Assembly: GCA_005888435.1 (NCBI GenBank)
Contig: VAXO01000023.1
Location: 1-40,348, forward strand
Direction of reading: 5' to 3'
Source of the DNA: Actinomycetota bacterium
Lineage (GTDB): Bacteria > Actinomycetota > Thermoleophilia > Gaiellales > Gaiellaceae
Length of the DNA: 40,348 nucleotides
Position numbers and translations under genes: made by a program. The number at the start of each line of letters is the position of its first letter. Within the stretch, counting starts at the first letter, position 1. Shown here piece after piece: positions 15,390 to 23,588 of this stretch. Below the pieces are notes generated by a model. The model was not told the origin of the DNA, searched no databases, and saw only the letters and a list, made by a program, of their open reading frames with translations.

Positions 15390-16540
15390 GCGAGCAGACG
15401 ACGACCATCCCCGAATCGGGGCGCCGAACCCGGCCGCCCTTCCGCGCCGACCACGTGGGAAGCCTGTTGCGTCCTCCGGAGCTCCTGCGCGCGCGGGAGG
15501 ATTTCGCAGCCGGCCGCATCGACGCCGAAGCGCTTCGCACGGCCGAGGACGCCGGCATCCGCGAGGTCGTGCGCAAGCAGGAGGAGGCTGGGCTGCAGTC
15601 GGCGACCGACGGCGAGCTCCGGCGCGCCTCTTGGCACATGGACTTCATCTACCAGCTCGACGGGATCACCAAGGAGCCCGGCGAGATCAAGGTCAAGTTC
15701 CACAACGAGCAGGGCGACATCGAGTTCACTCCGGCGGCGCTGCACGTCGACGGCAAGCTTGGTGTTTCGAAGACGATCTTCGGCGACGACTTCAGCTTCC
15801 TGCAGCAGATCGTTACCAGGAACGTGCCGAAGCTGACGATGCCGTCGCCGAGCATGGTCCACTACCGCGGCGGCAAGGCGGCGATCGACCCGCGCATCTA
15901 TCCGGACCTCGACTCGTTCTGGTCCGATCTCGTCGCGGCGTACCGTGAGCAGGTGCGGCGGGTCGGCGAGCTTGGCTGCACCTACCTTCAGTTCGACGAC
16001 ACGAGCCTCGCGTACATGAACGACCCGCACCAGCGTGACTACATCGCGTCGATCGGCGGCGATCCCCAGCGCCAGCATCTCGACTACATCCAGCACATCA
16101 ACGAGGCGCTCGCGGACCGCCCGGACGGAATGAGCGTGACGACGCACTCGTGCCGCGGCAACTTCCGCTCGGCCTGGGCGGCGGAAGGATCGTGGGATTT
16201 CGTCGCCGAAGCGCTGCTGAACGAGCTCCAGGTGGACGGCTTCTTCATGGAGTGGGATGACGAACGGTCCGGCGGCTTCGAGCCGCTCCGCTTCCTCCCG
16301 AAGGGCGAGAAACAGGTGGTGCTCGGGCTGGTGACGACGAAGAAAGGCGAGCTCGAGTCGAAGGACGAGCTGAAGCGCCGGATCGAAGAAGCCGCGAAGC
16401 ATGCCCCGCTCGAACAGCTCTGCCTGTCGCCTCAGTGCGGCTTCTCGTCGACCGTCGAAGGCAACGAGCTCACGCACGAGGATCAATGGCGCAAGCTCGC
16501 GTTGATCGTCGAGGTTGCCGCGGAAGTCTGGGGCAGCTGA
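15386..16540 (+). CDS. MetE-like (cobalamin-independent methionine synthase C-terminal family) methyltransferase
   Basis: A 384-aa protein of the single-domain MetE-like group (compare the YxjG/YxjH type), lacking the N-terminal half of full MetE. Zinc-ligand positions are preserved: H254 and C256 (THSCRGN), E289 (FFMEWDD) and C351 (SPQCGFSS). FRADHVGSLLRP at the N-terminus and YLQFDDTSLAY are family motifs. The known reaction is methyl transfer to a thiol such as homocysteine. Here it lies between an aromatic-pathway regulator and a decarboxylase, which suggests handling methyl groups released from a methoxylated aromatic, or an unrelated substrate role; this is inference. The GTG start overlaps the iclR stop. 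Confidence 0.85.
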   Translation: MSEQTTTIPESGRRTRPPFRADHVGSLLRPPELLRAREDFAAGRIDAEALRTAEDAGIREVVRKQEEAGLQSATDGELRRASWHMDFIYQLDGITKEPGEIKVKFHNEQGDIEFTPAALHVDGKLGVSKTIFGDDFSFLQQIVTRNVPKLTMPSPSMVHYRGGKAAIDPRIYPDLDSFWSDLVAAYREQVRRVGELGCTYLQFDDTSLAYMNDPHQRDYIASIGGDPQRQHLDYIQHINEALADRPDGMSVTTHSCRGNFRSAWAAEGSWDFVAEALLNELQVDGFFMEWDDERSGGFEPLRFLPKGEKQVVLGLVTTKKGELESKDELKRRIEEAAKHAPLEQLCLSPQCGFSSTVEGNELTHEDQWRKLALIVEVAAEVWGS

Positions 16541-18150
16541 GCGCCTCGGTCACCACGACGACGGTCCGCGAAGCGACGTTCGACGTTTTCCGCCGCCGAG
16601 GGCTGACGACGCTGTTCTCGAACCCCGGCTCGACGGAGGTCCCGTTCCTGACGGATCTCCCTCGCGACATCGAGTTCGTGCTCGGCCTGCACGAAGGGCC
16701 CGTGGTCGCGATGGCAACCGGGTACGCGCTCGGCCGCGGCACGGCGTCCCTCGCGCTGCTGCACACCACGGCCGGGCTCGGGAACGCTGTCGGCGCGATT
16801 GCGACGGCGCGCGTGAACCGCGCTCCGGTGGTCATCGTCGTCGGCCAGCAGGACCGCCGTCATCTCGTCTTCGAGCCGTTTCTGACGGGACGTCTCGAAA
16901 AGCTCGCCGGCGATTACCCGGTGTGGGTCGACGCGCCGGTGCGCGCGGGCGATGTCCCCGGCGCGATCGCGCGCGCGGCGCACGAGGCCGAGACGCACCG
17001 CGGCCCGGCGCTCGTGATCGTCCCGATGGACGACTGGTCCGAGACGGTGGACTACGACCGCGAGGACGCAGCGCCGGAACGCCTCGTGCGCTCGGCCGGT
17101 GCCGATCCCACTGCCGTCGACGAGCTCGCGCGGGAGCTGACGGGTGTGGAAGCGCCTGCGATCGTCGTCGGCGCGGGCGCCGACGACGCCGAGACGTGGG
17201 CGGCGTTGCGGGAGCTGGCGGAGCGCCTCGTCGCACCCGTCTTCCAGGAGTCGTTCGGCGCGCGCGCAGGCTTCCCGCAGGATCACCGCCTCTTTGCCGG
17301 TTTCCTCCCTGCAGACCGTCCACGCCTGCGCGAGAAGCTCGAGCCATACGACGGCATCCTCGTCGTCGGTGCGCCGGTCTTCCGTCAGTCGCCGTACTCA
17401 TCCGGACGCTTTACCGACGTCGAGACGCGCATCTTCGTGGTCGGCGAGCATGCGGACGAAGTGCACCGCAGTCCCGCGGCGCTCGCCGTCCTGGGCCCGC
17501 TCGCTGCGACGTGCCGCGCGCTCGCGCAGCGCATTGCCCAGCGCGACGCAGTCCCGCCGGAGCGCTTCAAGCCGCCGCCCGCGCCTGAGCCCGCCCACCC
17601 GATGCTCGCCGGCCATGTGCTCGCGGCGCTCGCCGAGCGGCTGCCGCGGGATGCAACGGTCGTCGAGGAAGCGCCGGTCGACCGCCCGGAGCTGCACGAG
17701 CGCTTGCCTGCGCGCAGCCCGCTCGGCTTTCTCAGCGCGGCGATGGGCGGGCTCGGTTTCGCCCTCGGCGGCGCCACCGGCCTGCGCATGGCGCAGCCCG
17801 AGAGGCCTGTCGTCGCCGTCGTCGGCGACGGCTCGTCGCTCTACGGGATCCAGGCGCTCTGGAGCGCCGCGCGCTACGGCGCCGGCGTCCTCTTCGTGAT
17901 CCTCTCGAACGGGGGCTACGCGATCATGGATCGCCTGGCCGAACGCGCGGGCGGCGAGGCGCCCTGGCCGAATTTCGCTGATGTCGACCTGGCCGGCCTC
18001 GCTCGCGCCTTCGGCTGCGAGGCCCGCACGATCGCCACGCACGACGAGCTGCTCGCCGCGCTGGATGAGGTCGTCCCCGACCTCGCCTCGCGCAGCGAGC
18101 CGCTCTTACTCGACGTCGCGATCGCGCCGACCGAGACGTTCGCGCCGTAG
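16537..18150 (+). CDS. ThDP-dependent decarboxylase, benzoylformate decarboxylase-like (CTG start)
   Basis: Thiamine-diphosphate enzyme of 537 aa, close to benzoylformate decarboxylase (528). Active-site positions S32 (NPGSTE), E53 (LHEGPVV) and H76 (LHTTAG) align with S26, E47 and H70 of MdlC at a constant offset of six. The ThDP/Mg motif runs from GDGSSLYG to SNGGY. The region equivalent to the catalytic H281 reads FRQSPY instead of FRYHQY, so that histidine is absent. There is no ATG, GTG or TTG before the conserved N-terminus; CTG at 16537 overlaps the upstream TGA (CTGA) and is the best start. The proposed role is decarboxylation of an aryl-glyoxylate to an aldehyde. Confidence 0.82.
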   Translation: MSASVTTTTVREATFDVFRRRGLTTLFSNPGSTEVPFLTDLPRDIEFVLGLHEGPVVAMATGYALGRGTASLALLHTTAGLGNAVGAIATARVNRAPVVIVVGQQDRRHLVFEPFLTGRLEKLAGDYPVWVDAPVRAGDVPGAIARAAHEAETHRGPALVIVPMDDWSETVDYDREDAAPERLVRSAGADPTAVDELARELTGVEAPAIVVGAGADDAETWAALRELAERLVAPVFQESFGARAGFPQDHRLFAGFLPADRPRLREKLEPYDGILVVGAPVFRQSPYSSGRFTDVETRIFVVGEHADEVHRSPAALAVLGPLAATCRALAQRIAQRDAVPPERFKPPPAPEPAHPMLAGHVLAALAERLPRDATVVEEAPVDRPELHERLPARSPLGFLSAAMGGLGFALGGATGLRMAQPERPVVAVVGDGSSLYGIQALWSAARYGAGVLFVILSNGGYAIMDRLAERAGGEAPWPNFADVDLAGLARAFGCEARTIATHDELLAALDEVVPDLASRSEPLLLDVAIAPTETFAP

Positions 18151-18152
18151 CC

Positions 18153-19370
18153 CTAGCTCAAGACGCGGAACGTCTTCTTGAACTTCGGCCTGCCGGTCGA
18201 GCTGTAGGTGTACTTGCCCGGCGCCAGCGACAGCGTCCAGGTATAGGGCCGCACGCCTTTCACGCTCGTCTTCCGGAGCACACCGGGCCCTCTCAACACG
18301 AAGCTGCCGCTCTTCGACCGGTCGCTGACGACGAACGTGTACTCGCCCTGCGGCAGCGTCTTCACCGTCCTGCCGTCGAGCAGCAGCTTGATCGCCCTCG
18401 TCGTGATCTGGCCCTGCAGCGTCTTGCCGCCGGTGATCGCGCGCGGCACGAGCTGCAGCATGTTCGGCAGCTTGGTGATCACACCGAAGTCCCGCGCGTA
18501 CTTCGCCGTCTGCAGCAGCTTCGCGCGGTCGACGATCGGGCTCCAGATCGGCAGGCGTACGTTGCCCGTGCCAGCGGGAAGCAAGGCGCGGATCTCGTCA
18601 GGATGGCTCTGCGCGTACGTGAGCGAACGATTGATCGCCGTGCGGAACTTCTTCGCCAGCGCGGGATTGGAGCGCACCCAGTCCGTCAACGCCCCGTAGC
18701 CGCCGACCGGCCAGAACTTCCCGAGTACCGGCCCGGGTGCCATCACGATGCGGGCGTTGTCGAGGTTGAGCGCCTGCGAGAGGAACGGCTCCGGCGTCCA
18801 GATCGCGTCGACCTGCCCGTTTCGCAGCGCGGTGCGCATCGTCGGAAACGGCATCGCGAGCAGGTGGATCGAGTTGGCATTCACGCCCGACTTTCGCAGC
18901 GCCGCCTTGATCATCACCTCGCCGACACCTTTCAGGGCGTTCACCGCGATCGTCTTCCCGGCAAGGTCCGAGGGCGTGCGAATCGAGCTGTCGCCCTTGA
19001 CGAGGATGTTCTGCCAGTTGTCCGCGGCCGACGTTCCCTCCACCTCGCTCGGCGCGACCGCGCTAATCGGGATCCCCTGCGTGCTCGCGATCATCATCGG
19101 AACCCAGCCGAAGTAGCCGATCTCGCCGTTGTGGTTCGCAAGCGCGAGCACCACGTCGTTCCCGCTCTGCAGCGTGCGCTTGTTGATGTCGATCCCCTGT
19201 GCGGTGAAGAAGCCTTTCTTGACGCCGAGGTCGAGCGGCAACGCGTTCGCAATCGGCAGGGTGTCCACGGTGATCGTCACGAGGCCGCGCCCCTGAGCTC
19301 CGGACACGAGTCCCCCGAAAAGCGTCAAGGCAGCGAGCAGTGCGGCAACGACAACGGCGATACGGCTCAT
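18153..19370 (-). CDS. ABC transporter substrate-binding protein (NMT1/SsuA-like) with C-terminal cupredoxin-like domain lacking copper ligands
   Basis: Secreted binding protein of 405 aa. It has a signal peptide (1-27) and an NMT1/THI5/SsuA-type domain, about 30-310, with LPLDLGVKKGFFTAQGID, ALANHNGEIGY, and GQVDAIWTPEPF. Residues about 325-405 form an extra domain: GEYTFVVSDRSKSGSF, LRGPGV, TWTLSLAPGKYTYSS. This matches the outline of small cupredoxin domains of actinobacteria, but the usual His, Cys, His and Met positions are Gly/Ser, Ser, Gly/Arg and Lys/Phe. It follows the ATPase gene by 59 bases with AAAGGA upstream of the ATG. Likely ligand: an aromatic acid or sulfonate (inferred from context). 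Confidence 0.85.
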   Translation of the reverse strand: MSRIAVVVAALLAALTLFGGLVSGAQGRGLVTITVDTLPIANALPLDLGVKKGFFTAQGIDINKRTLQSGNDVVLALANHNGEIGYFGWVPMMIASTQGIPISAVAPSEVEGTSAADNWQNILVKGDSSIRTPSDLAGKTIAVNALKGVGEVMIKAALRKSGVNANSIHLLAMPFPTMRTALRNGQVDAIWTPEPFLSQALNLDNARIVMAPGPVLGKFWPVGGYGALTDWVRSNPALAKKFRTAINRSLTYAQSHPDEIRALLPAGTGNVRLPIWSPIVDRAKLLQTAKYARDFGVITKLPNMLQLVPRAITGGKTLQGQITTRAIKLLLDGRTVKTLPQGEYTFVVSDRSKSGSFVLRGPGVLRKTSVKGVRPYTWTLSLAPGKYTYSSTGRPKFKKTFRVLS

Positions 19371-19429
19371 CGGCTCAGTCCTTTCAGTCGCGTCGAGGGC
19401 GCGATTATCGCCAGCAGGTGTCCGAACGT

Positions 19430-20239
19430 CTAGACCGGCGTCCCACTATTCGGGACAGCGTCGACCGAGGTCACGGGCGTGAGCTCGCGCCGGATCAGCC
19501 GATAGACGTGGCCGCGGAGGTTGATGAAGTCCGCGAGCTCCTTCGTCGCGATCTGGTCGCGCGGCCGTGGGAGGCTGACTCCCACGATCTCTTTCACGGT
19601 CGTCGGGGAGTGCGTGAGGACGACCACGCGGTCGGCGAGATACACGGACTCGTCGATGTCGTGTGTGACGAAGAGGATGGTGATGCCGTACTGCTCGCGG
19701 ACGCGCAGCACGAGATCCTCGAGGTCGCCGCGCGTCTGTGCGTCGACGGACGCGAACGGTTCGTCCATCAACAAAATCGCGGGTTGGTACGCAAGCGCGC
19801 GGGCAATCGCGACGCGTTGCTGCATGCCGCCCGACAGCTGCCACGGATAGTGGTCGATGAAGCGCGTCAAGCCCACCGAGCCCAGAGACTCGGCGACGAG
19901 TGCCTTTCGCTCGGCTGTGGAAAGGCGCTTGTGCCGGAGCGGAAGCAGGACGTTGTTGCGGACCGTCGACCAGGGCATCAGCGAGCGGCTGTAGTCCTGA
20001 AAGACGAGTGCGAGCTCTTCCGGCGGCTCGACCACGCGCTTCCCTCGGAGGAGCACCTCGCCCCGTGTCGGACGCATCAGGCCGGCGATGCACTTCAGGA
20101 GCGTCGTCTTCCCGCATCCGGACGGACCGACGACGCACACGAACTCTCCGTCGGTGACGGTGAAGGAAACGTCCTCCAGCGCGTGCGTTGCCTTCGGCCC
20201 CGTGCCGTAGATCTTGGCGATGCCCTTCGTCTCGAGCAT
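19430..20239 (-). CDS. ABC transporter ATP-binding protein (SsuB/TauB/NrtD type)
   Basis: ATPase of 269 aa. Walker A is GPSGCGKTT, the Q-loop VFQDYSRSLMPWSTV (the LMPW signature is typical of the nitrate/sulfonate/taurine family), the signature motif LSGGMQQRVAIARAL, and Walker B LLMDEPFASVD with H-loop FVTHDIDE. The ATG at 20239 shares one base with the upstream permease stop (TGATG). The open frame continues much further upstream but encodes no recognisable sequence there. It powers the importer whose two permeases precede it and whose binding protein follows. Confidence 0.93.
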   Translation of the reverse strand: MLETKGIAKIYGTGPKATHALEDVSFTVTDGEFVCVVGPSGCGKTTLLKCIAGLMRPTRGEVLLRGKRVVEPPEELALVFQDYSRSLMPWSTVRNNVLLPLRHKRLSTAERKALVAESLGSVGLTRFIDHYPWQLSGGMQQRVAIARALAYQPAILLMDEPFASVDAQTRGDLEDLVLRVREQYGITILFVTHDIDESVYLADRVVVLTHSPTTVKEIVGVSLPRPRDQIATKELADFINLRGHVYRLIRRELTPVTSVDAVPNSGTPV

Positions 20240-21024
20240 CAGCCCCCGGACACCGCCCGCCAGCCTCGATGCCAGGCAAGCAGCTCGCGCTCGACGATCG
20301 AGAACAGCGCGTTGAGGAGGTAGCCGAGCACTCCGATCAACAGGATCGCAGCCCACATCGGGCCGAAGTCGAATGTGTTCTTCGAGATGAGCAAGACGTA
20401 GCCGACGCCGCTCGTGCTGGAGAAGTACTCCGAGAGCACCATCATGATCACGGCAAGCGACAGGCTGTTCCGCATCCCGGCGACGATCTGAGGAAACGCC
20501 GCGGGCAAGACGACTCGACGTATGCGTTCGAGCCGGCCGAGCCCGTACGAGCGCGCCGTCTCGAGGAAGGTCGGATCGATTCCGCGCACGCCGTCGATGG
20601 TGTTCAAGAGCACCGGAAACAGGCAGAAGAAGGCGATGAAGGAGACCTTCTGGAGGTTCCCGATCGAATGGAGCAGGATGATCGAGATGGGCAGAAGCGC
20701 CGGCGGCGGCATGGCGCGCCAGTACTCGATGTGCGGCATCGTCCAGAGGCGTGCTGGTCGCGACAGGCCAAGCGGGATGCCGATGACGATGCCAGCGAGG
20801 ACTGCGATGCCGAAGCCGATCGCGATGCGCTCGAGGCTCGGCACGACGTGCGTCCCGAACTCCGAGAAGAGCCACATGTCCTGGAACTTCGCCAGGATCG
20901 TCGAGGGCGGCGGGAACTTCGGATCGTCCCGATTGACGGCCCAGAGCTGCCAGGCGGCGACGATCGCGATCGGCACCGCGATCTCCGCAGCGAGCTTGAC
21001 CGCTTGATCCACGCGGCGGCTCAC
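20239..21024 (-). CDS. ABC transporter permease (SsuC/TauC type), second of two
   Basis: Integral membrane protein of 261 aa with about six hydrophobic segments. KFPPPSTILAKF is typical of SsuC/TauC N-terminal regions, and the cytoplasmic EAA loop is ETARSYGLGRLERIRRVVLPAAFPQIVAGMR. The GTG start overlaps the preceding permease stop (GTGA). Having two different permease genes means the channel is a heterodimer, unlike the usual single SsuC. Substrate not determinable from this subunit. Confidence 0.92.
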   Translation of the reverse strand: MSRRVDQAVKLAAEIAVPIAIVAAWQLWAVNRDDPKFPPPSTILAKFQDMWLFSEFGTHVVPSLERIAIGFGIAVLAGIVIGIPLGLSRPARLWTMPHIEYWRAMPPPALLPISIILLHSIGNLQKVSFIAFFCLFPVLLNTIDGVRGIDPTFLETARSYGLGRLERIRRVVLPAAFPQIVAGMRNSLSLAVIMMVLSEYFSSTSGVGYVLLISKNTFDFGPMWAAILLIGVLGYLLNALFSIVERELLAWHRGWRAVSGG

Positions 21025-21800
21025 GCGGTCACCGCCCGCTGCGAGGGATGCCAGCGCAACGCGCGTCGCTCGGCCGCCGTCGAGACCACGTGGATTGCGA
21101 GACCGAGGAACCCTGTCGCAAGCGCGTAGGCATACAGCTGGTTCTCGAGGCCGAACGCCTGCGCGACGTTGACCTTCTGGCCGAGCCCGGGGTTGCCCAT
21201 GAAGAGCTCCGCCGTGAACGCGAGGATCAACGCGACACCCGACGAGATGCGCATACCCGTTGCGATGTACGGCACCGCGCTGGGTAACTTGATCCGGTAC
21301 AGGCCCTCGAACGTGCTCACCCCGAACGAGCGAGCGGTGTCGAGCGCGACCGGATCGACGTCGCGGACGCCGTAGATCGTCTGAATCAGCAACGGCCAGA
21401 ACGCGCCGAAGGCCGCGAGGAAGATCTCACTCTGGAGCGTCGTGCCGAGCGTGAGGAAGAGCACCGGGATCAACGCAGCGCTCGGAATCGGACGGAGAAA
21501 CTCGATCGGCACGCGAAATGCCCTGGCAGCGAAGTCACTCGAGCCGAGGACGATGCCGATCGGAATCGCCAGGGCCGCCGCGACGCCAAGACCGAGCGCC
21601 CACCCTCGGGCCGTCTGCAAAAGCGCGTGCCAGAACGTACCCGTCTGCATGAGGTCCCAGAGCTCGCTGAAGGTGGTCGACATGGCCGGCAGGTCCTTCT
21701 CCGAGATCACTCCGGTACGTGAGATCGCTTCCCAGAACGCGAGCGCCGCAACGATGGAGAGCACGAAGATCAGGACGTCGGTGATCCGCCTGAGCCGCAC
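21021..21800 (-). CDS. ABC transporter permease (SsuC/TauC type), first of two
   Basis: Membrane permease, 259 aa from the GTG at 21800. The hydrophobic start VLIFVLSIVAALAFWEAIS is followed by MSTTFSELW and the EAA loop DTARSFGVSTFEGLYRIKLPSAVPYIATGMR. An ATG at 21851 would add a cysteine-rich, arginine-rich N-terminus unlike the family. The GTG instead sits seven bases after TATACA, suggesting a leaderless message, so I prefer it. It is divergent from the MarR-type regulator and first in the operon permease-permease-ATPase-binding protein. Confidence 0.88.
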   Translation of the reverse strand: MRLRRITDVLIFVLSIVAALAFWEAISRTGVISEKDLPAMSTTFSELWDLMQTGTFWHALLQTARGWALGLGVAAALAIPIGIVLGSSDFAARAFRVPIEFLRPIPSAALIPVLFLTLGTTLQSEIFLAAFGAFWPLLIQTIYGVRDVDPVALDTARSFGVSTFEGLYRIKLPSAVPYIATGMRISSGVALILAFTAELFMGNPGLGQKVNVAQAFGLENQLYAYALATGFLGLAIHVVSTAAERRALRWHPSQRAVTA

Positions 21801-21859
21801 GCGCCGATGTATACAGCAACGCAAATTCGACCCACAGCATGCGTTCCGCATGGTGGAAC

Positions 21860-21895
21860 TCGACTGCGGACGTCAATGCGGGTAAAGTACCGGTA
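21860..21895 (+). promoter_or_regulatory. Candidate marR promoter with overlapping palindrome
   Basis: TCGACT (21860-21865) and TAAAGT (21883-21888) are 17 bases apart, and the -10 element ends seven bases before the ATG at 21896. That geometry implies a leaderless transcript. The 8-base palindrome TACCGGTA (21888-21895) covers the predicted transcription start and would suit autorepression. On the other strand TATACA (21813-21808) precedes the permease GTG at the same seven-base distance. Confidence 0.4.
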
Positions 21896-22318
21896 ATGGC
21901 GACGCGTCCGAACGAGGCCACGACGCAAGAGGAGCTCGTGTCGCGCCTGATGCATCTCTTCGCGCGCACGCTCGACCATCAGGGCACATGCCTCGAGACG
22001 CTCGAGCTCACCTACGCTCAGGCGAAGTTGGTCTGGCGCCTCGAGGCCGGCGACACGCCGTCCCTGAAAGAGGCCGCACGCCGCTGCGGCGTCGACCCGT
22101 CGAACCTCTCGAGCGTCGTGGATCAGCTGATCGAGCGAGGCCTGATGACGAGCCGCCCGGCGCAGCACGACAAGCGCGTCCGGATCGTACGGCTGACCGG
22201 CGAGGGCGTCCGTGTCCGCAAGCGATTGCTCGCATGCCTCGCGCAGAACCCTGCGACGGGATCGCTGTCGGAGGCACAACAGCAGCAGCTCCTCGAGATC
22301 CTCAAGGACGTCGCGTGA
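21896..22318 (+). CDS. MarR-family transcriptional regulator
   Basis: A 140-aa winged-helix protein. The core is LTYAQAKLVWRLEAGDTPSLKEAARRCGVDPSNLSSVVDQLIERGLM, a standard MarR DNA-recognition segment, then the wing HDKRVRIVRLTGEG. MarR proteins usually repress and respond to phenolic or other small ligands. It is divergent from the SsuABC-type importer and coupled to the MFS gene by GTGA, so it probably controls both. The ATG at 21896 was chosen from HTH spacing; an earlier ATG (21839) would run through the promoter. Confidence 0.92.
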   Translation: MATRPNEATTQEELVSRLMHLFARTLDHQGTCLETLELTYAQAKLVWRLEAGDTPSLKEAARRCGVDPSNLSSVVDQLIERGLMTSRPAQHDKRVRIVRLTGEGVRVRKRLLACLAQNPATGSLSEAQQQQLLEILKDVA

Positions 22319-23577
22319 ACCGCGACTTCGCCAAGTTCTGGATCGGCCAGACGATCTCGAACCTCGGCAGCTCGTTCACGCAGTGGGCGGTGCCGCTGCT
22401 CGTCTTCCAGCTCACCCACTCGGCCTTGAACCTCGGCGTGGCGATGGCCGCAACGTTCCTTCCCTACCTGTTTTTCGGATTGCCGCTCGGTGCGTGGATG
22501 GATCGAGTCGACCGCAAGCGGGCGATGGTGCTGCTCGACTCGATCAACGTGCTCGTGATCCTGTCGATCCCGCTCGTTGCGCAGTTCGGCCATTTGAACG
22601 TCTGGCTCATCTACGCCGTCACCTTCATCCAGTCGACCGTCTTCATCGCCTTCAGTGCCGGTGAGTTCGCTGCGATCCCGAGCCTCGTTTCGACAGACGA
22701 CCTCGTCACCGCCAACGGACGCATCCAGGCGACCTTCTCCGCGGCGCAGGTCGCCGGGCCCTTGCTCGCCGGCCTCCTCGTGTCCTTCCTGCCGCTCGTC
22801 TGGGTGATGGCGTTCGACGCAGGGTCGTTCGCGATCTCAGCGGTGTCGCTCGCACTGATCCGCAGCAGCTTCAACGTCGTCACTGAGGAACCGAAGGAGG
22901 CGACGACGATCCTGCACGACGTGCGCGAAGGGCTGCGCTACGTCCTGTCGCATCCCGTGCTGCGCAACATCTCCGCGATGATGGCGCTGATCAACTTCGT
23001 CAACGCGAGCGCGTTTGCGGAGCTCGTGCTCTTCGCGACGGAGCGGCTGGACGCGAGCCGGTTCGAGATCGGCGTGCTGTTCGCGGCGGGCAGCGCGGGC
23101 GTCGTCGTGACCGGTTTGCTGGCGGGACGTCTGCGCAAGCGTTTCAGCTTCACGGCGCTCGCGATGACGTCGCTGATGCTGATGGGGGCGTGCCTCGTCA
23201 TCTTCGCCGGGGTGACGTCGTACTGGCTGGCGCTCCCGCTGTGGGGGGCGGCGAGCGGTCTGGGGATCCTGTTCAACATCAACACGGGCAGCCTGCGCCA
23301 GGCGATCGTCCCGAACCAGCTGCTCTCGCGCGTGATGTCGATCGCCAGCGTGCTCGCGTGGTCGGCGATCCCGGCAGGCGCGCTCGTCGGCGGTTGGGTC
23401 GTGAGCGCGACCGACAACGTCGCCGCCGTGTACGGGGTGATCGGCATCCTGATCATCTGCATCGCCGCCTTCTTCCGCTTCTTCACAGCGCTGGGCGACG
23501 CACAGCGGTACGTGGACGAGCGCCGGGCACAGGAGGAGCGCGCCGCGAACGAGGAGGTCGAAGTCCTTCCCGCCTAA
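22315..23577 (+). CDS. MFS transporter (EntS/multidrug-efflux type)
   Basis: Major facilitator of 420 aa with about 12 hydrophobic segments. The N-terminus FAKFWIGQTISNLGSSFTQWAVP is characteristic of the MFS_3 (enterobactin-exporter-like) group. The conserved loop 2-3 motif reads PLGAWMDRVDRKRAM. The C-terminus is acidic and hydrophilic (RRAQEERAANEEVEV). The GTG start overlaps the marR stop. An efflux role for aromatic or toxic compounds is likely given MarR coupling; the substrate is unknown. Previous in-frame sequence upstream overlaps marR and was rejected. Confidence 0.9.
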   Translation: MNRDFAKFWIGQTISNLGSSFTQWAVPLLVFQLTHSALNLGVAMAATFLPYLFFGLPLGAWMDRVDRKRAMVLLDSINVLVILSIPLVAQFGHLNVWLIYAVTFIQSTVFIAFSAGEFAAIPSLVSTDDLVTANGRIQATFSAAQVAGPLLAGLLVSFLPLVWVMAFDAGSFAISAVSLALIRSSFNVVTEEPKEATTILHDVREGLRYVLSHPVLRNISAMMALINFVNASAFAELVLFATERLDASRFEIGVLFAAGSAGVVVTGLLAGRLRKRFSFTALAMTSLMLMGACLVIFAGVTSYWLALPLWGAASGLGILFNINTGSLRQAIVPNQLLSRVMSIASVLAWSAIPAGALVGGWVVSATDNVAAVYGVIGILIICIAAFFRFFTALGDAQRYVDERRAQEERAANEEVEVLPA

Positions 23578-23588
23578 GCTCTCTGCCG

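Noticed and set aside
16435-16536. Upstream ATG at 16435 as the decarboxylase start
   Set aside because: It lies inside the MetE-like gene and adds arginine-rich sequence without family similarity.
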